A DNA stretch of 64,000 bases from Litomosoides sigmodontis. Lineage: Eukaryota > Nematoda > Chromadorea > Rhabditida > Onchocercidae. The stretch is taken from the NCBI GenBank assembly GCA_963070105.1, contig OY718806.1, positions 6,841,865 to 6,905,864 of the forward strand. Direction: 5' to 3'. The notes beneath the pieces are model-generated. The model was not told the origin of the DNA, ran no database searches, and saw nothing but the letters and a program-made list of their open reading frames with translations. This document shows positions 36,830 to 49,152 of the stretch, piece by piece; position 1 is the stretch's first letter; every line of letters begins with the position of its first letter. The translations under genes were made by a program, and so were the position numbers.

Positions 36830-38499
36830 ACAACTATCTTGCACTTGCAAGTGCTTTGATCTATTTTTCTTTCATCGCTTTTTCTGAATGACCAGGATTT
36901 ATTCCAGAAAATGTTTTTCAAAATTCCACAGAATTTGTTCCACCGTAATGTTGCTTTAATTGCTTCAGATACTGCTTCGAATTAGCTTCAGAATTCCTCA
37001 ACCGATTATAGCTTTGACTGCTGACGCTCTTATTAATAAACTCATCCTAAATTCGTTCAGCAAGAGGGTATGTGATATGAGTTTTTAAGATTTGTTGTAT
37101 AGCTTCCAAAAATTTTTCTAATGAAGACTTCAGCAAATGTTTCGATGCTCATTCATGCGTTTAGTGACCCTGAAAGCTCTAATTTTAATGAGAAAGTAAG
37201 ATGCAAAATTTACGTAAATTTACGGTTAGGAAATTCAAAAAATTTGAAGTTTAAGCTGTACTAATTAATGCTTTTGAGCAATGCATAACAATTAACTAAG
37301 CAAGGGAATCAACGGTATAAGATTGTAGATGTTCTCAACAGCAGATGTGACCTACTAATTGCTAATTGAACAAGTGGTCGGCATCAACCTGTAATCTGCT
37401 ACTCATGTCATTAAGTTATTATCTCATTTGACAGATCTATGAGCAAATGCCATGAGGTGAAAATTATAGATGCGAATGCGAATTCCTCGATTGTTTCCAA
37501 AATAGCACTCTATTAATGACAAAGAAAGCTGTTCGTATCTTGCCCGTATGTTTTTGCAAATCCTTCGGCATTTGCAGGCATACTTTGTAGCTTTTAAGTA
37601 AATTTAAATGAACTAGTTCAACGTAATTTTTCTGTCAGAGTTCACGGGCATTTATAGGTACCTGTAATGATAACACTGTGCAGAGAATTTTTTATGCTTC
37701 CTTACGCTTGAAATTTTAACCTATTGATTTATGTGAATTATCGTATGCATAATCAGTATTTCAGGTTGAATCGTGCCTATAAAGAAGCAACATGCTTTAT
37801 ATAAAAAATTTTTTTCGTTTGAAAAATGAGTTCAAAGGGGTAGGAAAGAATGGCGCAGGGATACTTAGCCTAACATGGAAATTTGTTGGACTTGTGTTTC
37901 TATTCATAACTATTCTATTGTCAAGCAGTTTAGATTTGTTGGAAACCATCGTGTAAGCTGAGACGACTGCAGCAGACAATTATTAGTTGCCAAAGGAAGA
38001 CGGGAGGGCTCGGCAAAGCGGAGGAAGGAGGTTAAAGACAAAAAGATGGGGTAGGAAGGGGAAAGGCAATAATTCAGGATGCGCTTGATGAATGGTTCCA
38101 TTCTATCGGCTTACAAACAACTTCCAGCAAGCAGCAGCGTCAATCCTGCCGATATATTTTGCCCGTGAGAAGGGGAGGGGTTGACGCTCGTTTATCCATT
38201 TTCTTCTTTTCCTGAGAGCTCTTGCTTTTGAAAAATGAACAGCTCTCAATCAAACGCTCTCTTCGAATCAATCATACCAGCTGCTTTGTCTATGTCTTAT
38301 TTCTCTTTCAACGTTGTTTCGGCTTTCATAACAGATGAGATTTATCCACTTTTTCATTTCAAACCTATTCATCAATTCAAACCCCGAAATCCAGAGACCC
38401 AAAGGCATAGCTGTTTCTTATCTTTCTCCCCTTGAAATCCCTGAATCAGTTTAGATCCAGAAGTCCTACAACCAACTTAAGTATTAAGATATAGATTTT

Positions 38500-38660
38500 G
38501 GAGTGTACTGCTCTTCCTTTTCTCCTTTATCCGCCAATTCATCAAATTGCCCAATCTTTCCACTCCTCAAGCCACCTCCTTTCCTATTTCCCCTTCTTCA
38601 TCTTCCCACTCCTCCCCTTCCCCTTACCGACCTCTCGCGCACCTCTCCTTCATTTGTCTT
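38500..38660. other. Pyrimidine-rich tract
   Basis: About 160 bases of strongly CT-biased plus strand. It has no tandem unit and no coding support; open frames across it read Ser/Pro/Leu/Phe-rich sequence. Confidence 0.6.
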
Positions 38661-39180
38661 TTCACTTATCCCAAGGTGATACAAATAGCCTTCTTTCAGT
38701 TGAACCAATAATATTGTCTCTCCGATACTGATACTTAATGATGACCTCACTCTAAACCAAACCGGTACTTCACCTGTTTTTCATACAGGTTCTCCTAAAT
38801 TTCTGGCTATTCCGCTCATTACATTCATAGCGCAATGCTGTGGTACGTATACGTACAATGTTCACTGCTTCATAAGATTCAAGTAAACGGGCATAACTCC
38901 GATCACTTCATCATTTCTCTGGATAGTTGCAATGGAAGATTTCTGCTTGGGAATGCCGGAGTGAAAAGGATCTTTCCGTAATTCCTTTCCTTAACAAGTA
39001 CAAAAAATCGAGTTGTAATTTCATTCAAGACATCAGCTACTTCTGCGAAAGATAGATAGGTAGTTGAAACTCATCCTGATCAAGCTGTTTGCAAAACTTC
39101 TGAGAGCCTTGATCAGAAGTGCGGTAAACAGAAATAGAAACGATAAAATCGGAATGAGGGGCGGTATATATGTATTTGAT

Positions 39181-39193
39181 GGGGGGGGGGGGG
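39181..39193. repeat. Poly-G tract
   Basis: Run of 13 Gs in gene-free DNA, 2.4 kb from the longer run at 36802. Confidence 0.9.
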
Positions 39194-41256
39194 TGACATG
39201 GATGTGTATATAATATGGATATGGTCTAATCCCCGCACCTCTCCTCGATGTCTCTCATCAATAGTACAACATAATGATGATTGGTGTCGGCTCCTTCTTA
39301 AGGGTTTCTCCCTTTTTCATCTTTGAGAATTCGGGTTTGATGTGCGAGTGATTGGTTTGGATGGGTCCCTGTCAAAAGACTTATATATATCACTTGTCAT
39401 TGCGTTTATGTCACCCCTTCACTTCATCTAAACATCCCTCCTCCTATCCTTTTAATTATTATATATACCCTCCCACTTCTGTCCTCCAAATATCCGCCAA
39501 CATGCATTCATTTGTTGCATGTTGCATTGATGTTCCTGAATCAACTCCACCGCCACTTTCTTCACATTATTGATTGTTGAAGTTGAAATAAGAATTCTAA
39601 AGGACGTTGGCCAAATATTTCAAGATTACTTTAAACTTCTTTCTCTCCTGGCTCCACTGATTGTTTACTTTAACTCTTTTCAAATCCTCTCACTATCATT
39701 CTCCTACACTGACATATGCTATATGACCACTCTCAGTTCACTGTGGTCCACTTTTCCTTTCATCTGATACCGCACTGCAGTTACAATGACTTTTTTATAT
39801 CAACGCTTCCTGTTGCTGAAACTTAATGTATTTTGTTCGTTGGCAAAACTTTACATTCCATTTCCTTGTTCTTACTCTTTGGAAGATAAAAGTAAACTAA
39901 AAGTGAAAGGGAAATAAGCAATAATGCACGCATTTACCTTCACCGGCCTGAAACTCATTACATGTCTTAGAAAGTAACCGCGTAGAGGGATGGGAATTGG
40001 TTGTAATGCAGTGTCGTGAGATTGATGGAGTAAAACATAAGCACCAAATTAGAATTCACTATATCTGAAGGTATTTAAGTCATGGCAACTGGTCAATAGT
40101 TGGCCCTATAGCTTGCGATGAGTTTTTCAAGAAGTGCATAAATTGTCGTAGTCAAATTTAGTTTCGATCGTTTTTAAAAATTAGCGAGCATTATCTACGT
40201 ACTTTTTCATAAGACATTTTTTAGTAAAAAGCTCCAAAAGCACGCAAACAAAACGAGCGAGTATTGAGAAAAAAATGAGGTGAGCATTTTCCTGGATGGT
40301 GAAATAACATGGGCGAACACGGCGTTTTTAGGCACATTTCAATTTTTTTCACTTTATTAAATCAACTAATTTACTTCATTTGTCTTTTAAATTGGTGCAA
40401 AAGACTGGCAAATTGTTGGAGCATGCAAATACCGATCCAAGGATATACACTTTTTAGTACGAATACGAATCAGTCCCGACATAAAGAAACGCCCATCCCA
40501 TGTATTCAATTTTTATCTTCAAGTCATGAAGATTCAACAGTTAAGACCAAGAAGGAAAATAGTACTTATGGAAAGATTAATAGTAAATATTTTTTTGCAC
40601 GAGGTCTTTCATGGCGACAAACAATTTATTGGTTGTATGCGTATTTGTTATTTTTTTCTAAAAAAGTTGATATGACAGCTGGCGGACAGACAGGTTGCCA
40701 AAAAGGCCGATAGGCAAACAAGTCCTGGTTGTCAGCCGATCGCTGTCAAAAACGAACAAGTACAAATTTGCCAAATAATGGTCGTTAATGTTGCTATCAT
40801 AAAGCAATGTTTTTCCTCCCAATACTCGACAATTCTTCATATATCTTATTTTTCCTTAAAACCGTTTGGTATTTCGAGGATTTCCTGACCCTTCTTCCTG
40901 GTCATTAAATCTCGTAATTATTCACTTCTTCAATTGTACAACAGATCGATGGTAATCTGCCCCAGAAATTGCAAAAGAACTGAGTGACCCTGTAAAAAAC
41001 ATGCCGAATTTTCGATGAGTATGCCATTTCAATCCTCGAATCATGTAGTTGAAATGAAATACCGTAACTTGTTGTTGTACTGTTGCTGCAAAGTGTAACA
41101 TTTTGTAGCAGTGTTGTTATGATGACGATGGTGGTGATGGTGATAGTGATGGTGATGGATGTGTAGAATGATCGGATAATTGATTGCTTGGGGAGTAGTG
41201 ACCTAAATGATTGGCATAGCAAACAGTAGTAGGTAGCAGCAGTTACTATTTAACTG

Positions 41257-41530
41257 TTAAGCATCACCAGTAGCACCATCGCCAGCACCCGCATCGACAC
41301 TACCATGAAAGCAATGCAAATTTCTTTGAATGGATGGTGTAGAGGCACCTCCCATACGAGCTCTCTCATTGGTGGGGTGGTAGAATGAGGCGGAAGGAGC
41401 GGAAGAGGGGTACACTTCACAGCATGCCTCCCTTCCCTCCCCCTTCAACTTGCAGCACCACTGCGCGGTACTTCCCTTTGAAGTTTCTCGCTGACGACGG
41501 GTTTCAGCTGGGTGGGTCCGCCTCGATCTC
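41257..41530 (-). other. GC-rich segment with possible minus-strand coding frame
   Basis: This is one of the most GC-rich non-repeat stretches in the window. A minus frame is open for about 90 codons (includes AETRRQRETSKGSTAQWCC and ends DGATGDA). A possible acceptor is ACCCACCCAG near 41510. There is no ATG-start context and no recognised domain; GC-rich DNA has few stops, so this is weak evidence of a gene. Confidence 0.2.
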
Positions 41531-42507
41531 GCCCTCACTCATACAACACAGTTCTTATTTGTAGCAGGTGCCCGAAGCGGTTTGCTCCGCTGGATGACTG
41601 GCTGGTTGGTTGGCTGGATGGCTGGATGGCTGGCTGGCTGGTTGGCTGTGTCCTTCAGCTGGCTGGTTACGTCTGTCCGCGTCCGCGTCCGCGTTTTTCT
41701 TTATCATTCACCGTTCTAGATATACTTACTGATAACGTGTATCTATTATATATTCATACACGCGTACATACAAGTGCGTATGTTTGTAAATATTGATGTG
41801 AGTGCTTCAGATCATTCGTTATCCACTTTACACACGATTTCCCGACAAAATTACCCTCTTATATTATCTGTGCACCTGCCAACTCATTGTGCGGCAGTAT
41901 TTTGCCTTCCATTTAGAAAAAAGCGTTTCCAATTACTATATACAGATGGTTTCTACACATTCACAATACCTGACCGACTATAATTCACCTGTTATGCCGA
42001 CGGTTAGTCCTCATTTTACAATCATATTTACAGATTGAAATTTATTGCTGCATTGTTGCATAAGCAATAGGTTCATTGCTGACTGTTTTAAATTAGGTCA
42101 GCAGAATGTTGCACACTGTGGTCTGTCATCTTTCAGAAGCATTCATTCTCCTCTCTCTCATCTTTCATTACATCTAATTTCTTTCAGACCTTTTCTTCAT
42201 AATTCTACATCTTTTCTCCATAATTCAGTTACGAAAAATCTTTTTACATATATTCCTTCTTCTTTTCGAAAACGACATTTGCTTGATGTGTATATATTTA
42301 AATTAAAAAATTATCCGCGGTTTCCGAATTTTGCATGCTTGAAATGTTTAATTTGTGTAATAAAATGCTTTGTCATTAGGAAGGGAAAAAATGGAGAGCA
42401 GCAGAGAGACGTGTGAAGTTAATGAGAGAGAACTTAGATTTTTCTGGACATTTGTATGTTGAGAAATTACCTAATTACCAAGAACAGTACGTGATAAGAA
42501 ACGTGAA

Positions 42508-44240
42508 TGGATGGTTAGTTGGTTGGGTTGGCTGGTTGGGTTGGTTAGTTGGTTGGGTTGGCTGGTTGGGTTGGTTGGTTGGTTGGTTGGTTGGTTGGTT
42601 GGTTTGGTTGGTTGGTTGGTTTGGTTGGTTGGTTGGTTTGGTTGGTTGGTTGGTTTGGTTGGTTGGTTGGTTGGTTTGGTTGGTTGGTTGGTTTGGTTGG
42701 TTGGTTGGTTGGTTTGGTTGGTTGGTTGGTTTGGTTGGTTGGTTGGTTGGTTGGTTGGTTTGGTTGGTTGGTTGGTTTGGTTGGTTGGTTGGTTTGGTTG
42801 GTTGGTTGGTTTGGTTGGTTTGGTTGGTTGGTTGGTTGGTTGGTTGGTTGGTTGGTTGGTTGGTTTGGTTGGTTTGGTTGGTTGGTTTGGTTTGGTTTGG
42901 TTTGGTTTGGTTTGGTTTGGTTTGGTTTGGTTGGTTGGTTGGTTGGTTGGTTGGTTGGTTGGTTGGTTTGGTTTGGTTTGGTTTGGTTGGATGTGGATGG
43001 ATGGATGTGGATGGATGGATGTGGATGGATGGATGTGGATGGATGGATGTGGATGGATGGATGTGGATGGATGGATGTGGATGGATGGATGGATGGATGG
43101 ATGTGGATGGATGGATGGATGGATGGATGTGGATGGATGTGGATGGATGGATGGATGTGGATGGATGGATGGATGTGGATGGATGGATGGATGTGGATGG
43201 ATGGATGGATGTGGATGGATGGATGGATGTGGATGGATGGATGGATGTGGATGGATGGATGGATGTGGATGGATGGATGGATGTGGATGGATGGATGGAT
43301 GTGGATGGATGGATGGATGTGGATGGATGGATGGATGTGGATGGATGGATGGATGTGGATGGATGGATGGATGTGGATGGATGGATGGATGTGGATGGAT
43401 GGATGGATGGATGGATGTGGATGGATGGATGGATGTGGATGGATGGATGGATGTGGATGGATGGATGGATGGATGGATGTGGATGGATGGATGGATGTGG
43501 ATGTGGATGTGGATGTGGATGGATGGATGGATGTGGATGAATGGATGGATGGATGTGGATGTGGATGTGGATGTGGATGGATGGATGGATGGATGTGGAT
43601 GGATGGATGGATGGATGTGGATGGATGGATGGATGGATGGATGGATGGATGTGGATGGATGGATGGATGTGGATGGATGGATGGATGTGGATGGATGGAT
43701 GTGGATGGATGGATGGATGGGTGGATGGATGGGTGGATGGATGGATGGATGGATGTGGATGGATGGATGGATGGATGTGGATGGATGGATGTGGATGGAT
43801 GGATGGATGGATGGATGGATGTGGATGGATGGATGGATGGATGGATGGATGTGGATGGATGGATGGATGGATGGATGGATGTGGATGGATGGATGGATGG
43901 ATGGATGGATGGATGGATGGATGGATGGATGGATGGATGGATGGATGGATGGATGGATGGATGGATGGATGGATGGATGGATGGATGGATGGATGGATGG
44001 ATGGATGGATGGATGGATGGATGGATGGATGGATGGATGGATGGATGGATGGATGGATGGATGGATGGATGGATGGATGGATGGATGGATGGATGGATGG
44101 ATGGATGGATGGATGGATGGATGGATGGATGGATGGATGGATGGATGGATGGATGGATGGATGGATGGATGGATGGATGGATGGATGGATGGATGGATGG
44201 ATGGATGGATAGATGGATGGATGGATGTGGATGGATGGGT
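42508..44240. repeat. 1.7-kb GGTT / GGAT tetranucleotide array with higher-order units
   Basis: The left part (to about 42986) is built from GGTT with interspersed GGTTT. The right part is GGAT interrupted by GT at regular spacing: first a 14-bp unit, then an 18-bp unit repeated many times, then longer units, and finally more than 300 bases of pure GGAT. It gives very long stop-free frames on both strands (Trp-Met-Asp-Gly and His-Pro-Ser-Ile repeats) that are not genes. Related GGCT/GGTT/GGAT sequence occurs at about 41598-41650. Confidence 0.98.
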
Positions 44241-46172
44241 AATGGGTAGCTGTCATGTGTTATTAAACTAATCTCGTCGTTGATCTAAATTTTCCATTTG
44301 TTGGGGCGTTTCTATACGTATGTGTGCACATGTCTGTTTACATACGTGTGTCGGTCCTTTTGCATGCAGCCATTGCGTACTGTTACATGCATGTTTTCTG
44401 CAAGTTATTCCTTATTATGGACGCACTTAACTTATCACGCATCCGTTCTTCTCGCCCAGTCATGTGCCAGTTTTGGACACAACAATTTTTGAAATGAATA
44501 TTGGCTAGTGAGTTTAGTTGCCTGGATGATGCACAAATGCCAGTGGTTGTAATGCTGACTTTTTCGCAGTTATCAGTCACTGACACACAGACGAAATTAA
44601 CCATTTGATTTGATGTGTCCTTTCAGTATGCATGAAGTTTTGAGTAGGGCAACCAGTAAAACAACATGATTTGCTTCTAGGGATTTTTTTCCTTCCCTAG
44701 CCTGTTTTCGAGAATCTTCTAAGCTGAGCGTTGTGCTAGGGGGATGCCAAAGAAGTCAGCCGGTCGAAAACTGCGGCTTCTCTGTTGATATGCTGGCAGC
44801 GGCTAAACGCTTCCCTTCTTCTTGCCCTTTTTTTCTTGTTTCCAATTTTTAATTGATAAGCGCTGATTTAAATGATATGACTTGACATTTTTCATCGTTG
44901 TTATCACTTTAAATTACCTTTTCATTTCCTTCCTTCGCATTCCTTTGAGTTTTCCCCTCACTCCATCTCTCTTCACCTCTTTCATTCACACTCTTCCTTC
45001 TGCTGTCATTTTAAATTTTGGTCAGACTGTCGGTTTGTTTCATTTCGCTGCTTGCAACTATCAAGTCTTCAATTATCACTTATGAATTCTTACTTTGGAA
45101 AGCGAAATGAAATTGGCTCTCTTTCCTGTCTCTTTTTCTACGGGTATAGTTTATGCGTGCTTATTTCAATTTCGATTAATTTGAAATTAATAGTTTCAAG
45201 ATACAAATTAATCTCAAAAATACGTATGAACTCTGAAATAAGGAATTACATGACTCATGTAATTCCTTATTTCACATTGCTATCTGAGATGTTGAAAACG
45301 ATAAAATCACACAACGAGAAATGTGGTGCTTTCGGAAATATTTTTCAGAAAAGGAGTTACATCTCGTCCTTGTTATTTTGTTGACATTAACTCCAGACTG
45401 AGGTCGTGAGTTTTCAATAATAAATGATAGAGAAATGACAGGTGTGAAAAATAAAGCGAGAAAAGCGAGAAGAGTAGAGCTTTGGAAAGAAGTTGGTGTA
45501 TTTTACATACTGCTTATTCGAAGTTACAGTTGTAAGTTGATAAGGAAAAAGCGAAAAAGGATTAGGGTAGAAGGTGATAGTTTTCAAATCGTGGTACAGA
45601 AACAAGTACAGTGAAGATAACTGGAAGTTGTGTGTTAGGAAGCTATGCATTCCTATAAGGTGACCTTCAACAATAGAAAACGAGATTTCGAATTCTTTGT
45701 TCTATTTTATTAGAGTATTAATTATACGATGTTCTTTTTTGGATTATCATTCCCAGATGATTGTGATTTTCTTTAACAGGTAAAGAGTATTTGCTGTTGA
45801 GGAGAAAATTCGTGATTTTAAATGCAGATTATTCATAATTATCATATTCTACACGTTTATTTATTTCCCGAAAGTTCCCACTTTTTATTTTACAATCAAA
45901 AATAATATCGAGTGAATGTAATTTTAATTTAATGCATCGTTTGATGAAAGAAGCTTTTTCTGTGGAACATGAATAGGTTCTCATCATTCATTCTTTAATC
46001 ATCTTTCCACTCTATTCAACGTACGTACATATACCTTATTGGAAGCCAAATTCAGTTGAAATAACAAGGTGTTGCGGGTCATTTCTTAAACTTGCAATTG
46101 GAAATTTATATTTGAATTTCATATGTTTGGAATTCTACAAAATAAGAAATTATAAGGTATTTATGTTTGCAG
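44241..46172. other. Upstream region of the NET-family gene
   Basis: About 1.9 kb between the tetranucleotide array and the first recognised NET-gene exon. It contains the 39-bp palindrome. An unrecognised 5' exon encoding the NET N-terminus could lie here or beyond the array; none was found by eye. Confidence 0.45.
45235..45273. repeat. 39-bp near-perfect palindrome
   Basis: GAAATAAGGAATTACATGA (45235-45253), one spacer base, then its exact reverse complement (45255-45273). It lies about 900 bp upstream of the NET-family zinc-finger gene. Confidence 0.95.
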
Positions 46173-48033
46173 ATGGATTCTGGTAAATCACCTCTTGCAA
46201 TGCTTGCAAAGACTTGCGAAACAATTGGCCTTCCTGACACATCGAGCCGGAAATCCAATAAAGACAGTGATAAATCAAAGGATCGCACTAGTCCAAGCAG
46301 TAGTACATCTGGTGAAACGAAAAAGGAGGAACCTAGTCCGGCTGCAAAAAACAAAAAGGAAGGATCGAAAAGTCCTCGTCATGTAGCTCACAGTCCGTCG
46401 ATTGGCAAGAAAACCCCAATAAGTTCTGAGCCGTCCACCAGTGCCGCTGCTTCATTACCAGCAAATTTGATGCTCAGTGCACGAGGCTGCTTCCCCATGA
46501 ATTTCTCTCCTCTTGCTACAAGCTTTCCGGCCTTTCCATATCCATCTATCATGCCTGGGTTTCCAACTGTTCCTACTTTTGCTGCTGCTGGAGCATTTCC
46601 AACTGGCTCATCGAATCCATTCCTACGATGTCCAGATCCACTAACTTGCAAGGGTTAGTTTTAAATGAGAAAAATTCCGACAATAAAGAAACTGAACTAG
46701 GAGCCAGCATTTACTGCATATGCGGCTTATTTGAATAAGTGCATTTGAACAGTAAAATATTTGAATTATTTGAACATTGAAATATATAAATTCTTTAAAT
46801 ATTGAAATGTTTGATTTCTTTGAATATTGAAATATTTCAATATCTCGGGTATTGAAATATTTAAATTCTTCAAATATTGAAATGTTTAAATACTTTGAAT
46901 GTTGATATATTTGAACATTTTGAACTTTGAAATATGTTAATATTTTAAAATTAAACAGGTTGAGGTTATGGTGGTTGATTTTGAAATTGAAAAGAAAAAT
47001 TAACTTTTCCGTCATTGTGGTCCCTGCATCTTTTAAGCAAGTTCCATTTCTAATGTGTTCTATGTTTGTTTACAGGATGTCCAGCGACTATGATGACAAG
47101 GCCATGCGTAACTCCAGGTTGTACAAGTTGTGCAATGCATAGTGCTGCTGCAGCAGCAGCTGCTGGTACCACACCTGCTGATTTGATGATGACTTTTCCA
47201 CCATCCTTCTTTGCTGCTGCTTATAGTCCACTTCTATCCGGAACATTACCACCAACGTCAAGGTAGATATTCTTTCAGAAATCTAGTTGCCAAAAATGAA
47301 AAACGGAAAGGAAAATGTGGAAGTGGTTCAAATTTTTTGCTGCGATAACGAAATATTACCGACTTCTTGAATTTATTAATTTCTCAGCAATTTTGAATCA
47401 AATGTCATTTTTCGGAAAGTAGTGTAGTTCATCTTTTCCACCATGAAAAACTTTACTTTTGTGATTTTTAGTTCAGCGGCTCAAATCGCTTATCAAAATT
47501 TGATGGCTGCAGCTTCTGGACAAACAACGAAGCATATCTGTAACTGGATCGAGTCATCAAATGGTGTTTGTGGAAAATCGTTTCCAACTGCCGATGAACT
47601 TGCTGCACATATGAAGGCACAATAATTAGAATAATAAATAGATGAGACAATTAATCAGTTGTGCGATATTTTAAGAAAGATGAATTCTTGAAGTAGTGAA
47701 GAAGAATTATGACACATACTCAGTATTTGCTAGCAGTGAAAGGATTGAAATTTACAGGCGGCTCATGCTCCATCAACTACAAGTTCAGGCAGTAGCAATG
47801 ACCTAAAAACAAGCAGTTCACCACGTTCAACTACAACGGCATCGCTAATAAATCACGCTGCAGCGGCCGCTTCCCTTCGTTATCATCCATACATGAAACC
47901 AAGTGGTATGATGCCAGCTATACCGAATCCACTTGGAATACCTCCATTCCCGACAATGACGGGCTTCCCTTCGGCAGCTGCTTTACAGGCTATGTATACC
48001 CAACGTCTTATGGCTACCATGCCTCATCCGTAG
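46173..48033 (+). CDS. tlp-1: NET-family (Noc/Elbow/TLP-1, ZNF703/503-like) zinc-finger protein
   Basis: NET proteins are transcriptional repressors in development; C. elegans TLP-1 acts in tail-tip and asymmetric cell fates. Exons: 46173-46653, 47076-47262, 47472-47616, 47758-48033; 362 residues. Family features in order: the SPLAMLAKTCETIG motif (6-19), a Ser/Lys-rich linker, a Pro/Phe/Ala-rich region, a Cys cluster (RCPDPLTCKGC... to CTSCAMH), and one C2H2 finger (C246, C256, H269, H274). A C-terminal LRYHPYMK and a final YTQRL block match vertebrate homologues. The third intron has no GT donor before an in-frame stop. Joining at AAG|GCACAA restores the second zinc-binding His, so a GC-AG intron is inferred. 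The ATG at 46173 directly follows TTTGCAG. Vertebrate relatives have residues before the SPLA motif, so an upstream coding exon may be missing. Confidence 0.93.
46738..46945. repeat. Degenerate 25-bp tandem repeat in the first intron of the NET gene
   Basis: Seven or eight diverged copies of a unit like TTTGAATATTGAAATATTTA occur between 46738 and 46945 in the 422-base intron. Copies differ by point changes, so the array is old. It is strongly A/T and partly self-complementary. Confidence 0.8.
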
Positions 48034-49068
48034 CACTCATATCCTTAGCAGGTTATTTTATGCTCATCGTGTTACCAACTGAGATAATGATGAATGTCAT
48101 GACACAGTGTCTTCTCCGCCTAGTTAATATCATCGGAAAATATGCTGCATATCGATTTTTTCCATTATCCCTTACTCCATGTTATTCAAGTGGAATTTGA
48201 AAGTAATGAAGGCTTCAACTATGATGCATAATTATTTTAGTAAATCTTGTAAATCTATAAATTTAATCTCAAATGAGTTTCGATCGGCCGTGGCAATTGA
48301 GAGCAGAAAACCGGCCGGCTTTTATAGGGTTGTAAGGTTGGTTGGTAGGGAGTTCTCTTATTTATTATTGATCATCAAAGCCGTAAGCTCTATCCATTTC
48401 TCAGCAGTTATTTATTGCGGGTATTTATTCAGCAAACTGTGTTAACTAACTCATTTTGTACGGTGTGTTCTTTTGGTATGCTTCATTTTGCTTCTTAACC
48501 GATTATATATGAATTTAGGTTCATGGTTCATGCAACATATAGATCTATCCTTGCATTTCATTGTTTTATGCTTCGTGTTTTTTAGCAGTGAAATTTTCAA
48601 AATGGAAATTAACGCATGAAAAGACTTGATAATTAGAACTTGGAGAAAAATTATTCAATTCCTTAATACAACTAGAAAAATTTTTTTAAACTCTCTTTTC
48701 TCATTTCTGTATAAAATTAGTAATCTATTTTCTTATTCTCTCTTTATACAATCAATCTACGATTAATTGGTAAATAGAGAATGTTTCCAAGAATTCATAT
48801 TCAATCTGGAAATTTTGATAAGGCTATTTTTTGCATCACATGAAGGAATGTTTTTTTTTTCTTCGCCATATTTGTTATCAAAAGATTGTGCTGGAAAATG
48901 TCTCTGTTATTTTCCGTTTTTCTTGCTTTTTTTCAGTAATTTTGGGTAGTTGTTAAAGCAAACAAAAAAGGGATTGTTTTTCCGTGTGTATAAAAGATTC
49001 ATTTGCGCACACGATAAAATTTATAACAACTTATTGGTTGGCTACAGCGTCTTGATGTTTCATTTCAT

Positions 49069-49072
<4 letters not shown>

Positions 49073-49146
<74 letters not shown>
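49073..49146. repeat. (CA)n microsatellite
   Basis: Uninterrupted CA run of about 37 units, 1 kb downstream of the NET-family gene. Confidence 0.97.

Positions 49147-49152
<6 letters not shown>

Larger units (their letters stand above)
36830..41256. other. Noncoding stretch
   Basis: No gene is supported. A 134-codon ATG frame at 40309-40713 has chance-like composition. The stretch holds the poly-G run at 39181 and the pyrimidine tract at 38500. Confidence 0.45.

Noticed and set aside
40309..40713. 134-codon ATG frame on the plus strand
   Set aside because: Composition is chance-like, there is no acceptor or polyA context and no recognised domain; one or two frames this long are expected in 64 kb of AT-rich DNA.
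42413..44271. Open frames of 220-593 codons on both strands
   Set aside because: They are translations of the GGTT/GGAT array. A 4-bp repeat without stop triplets is open in every frame; no real coding is implied.
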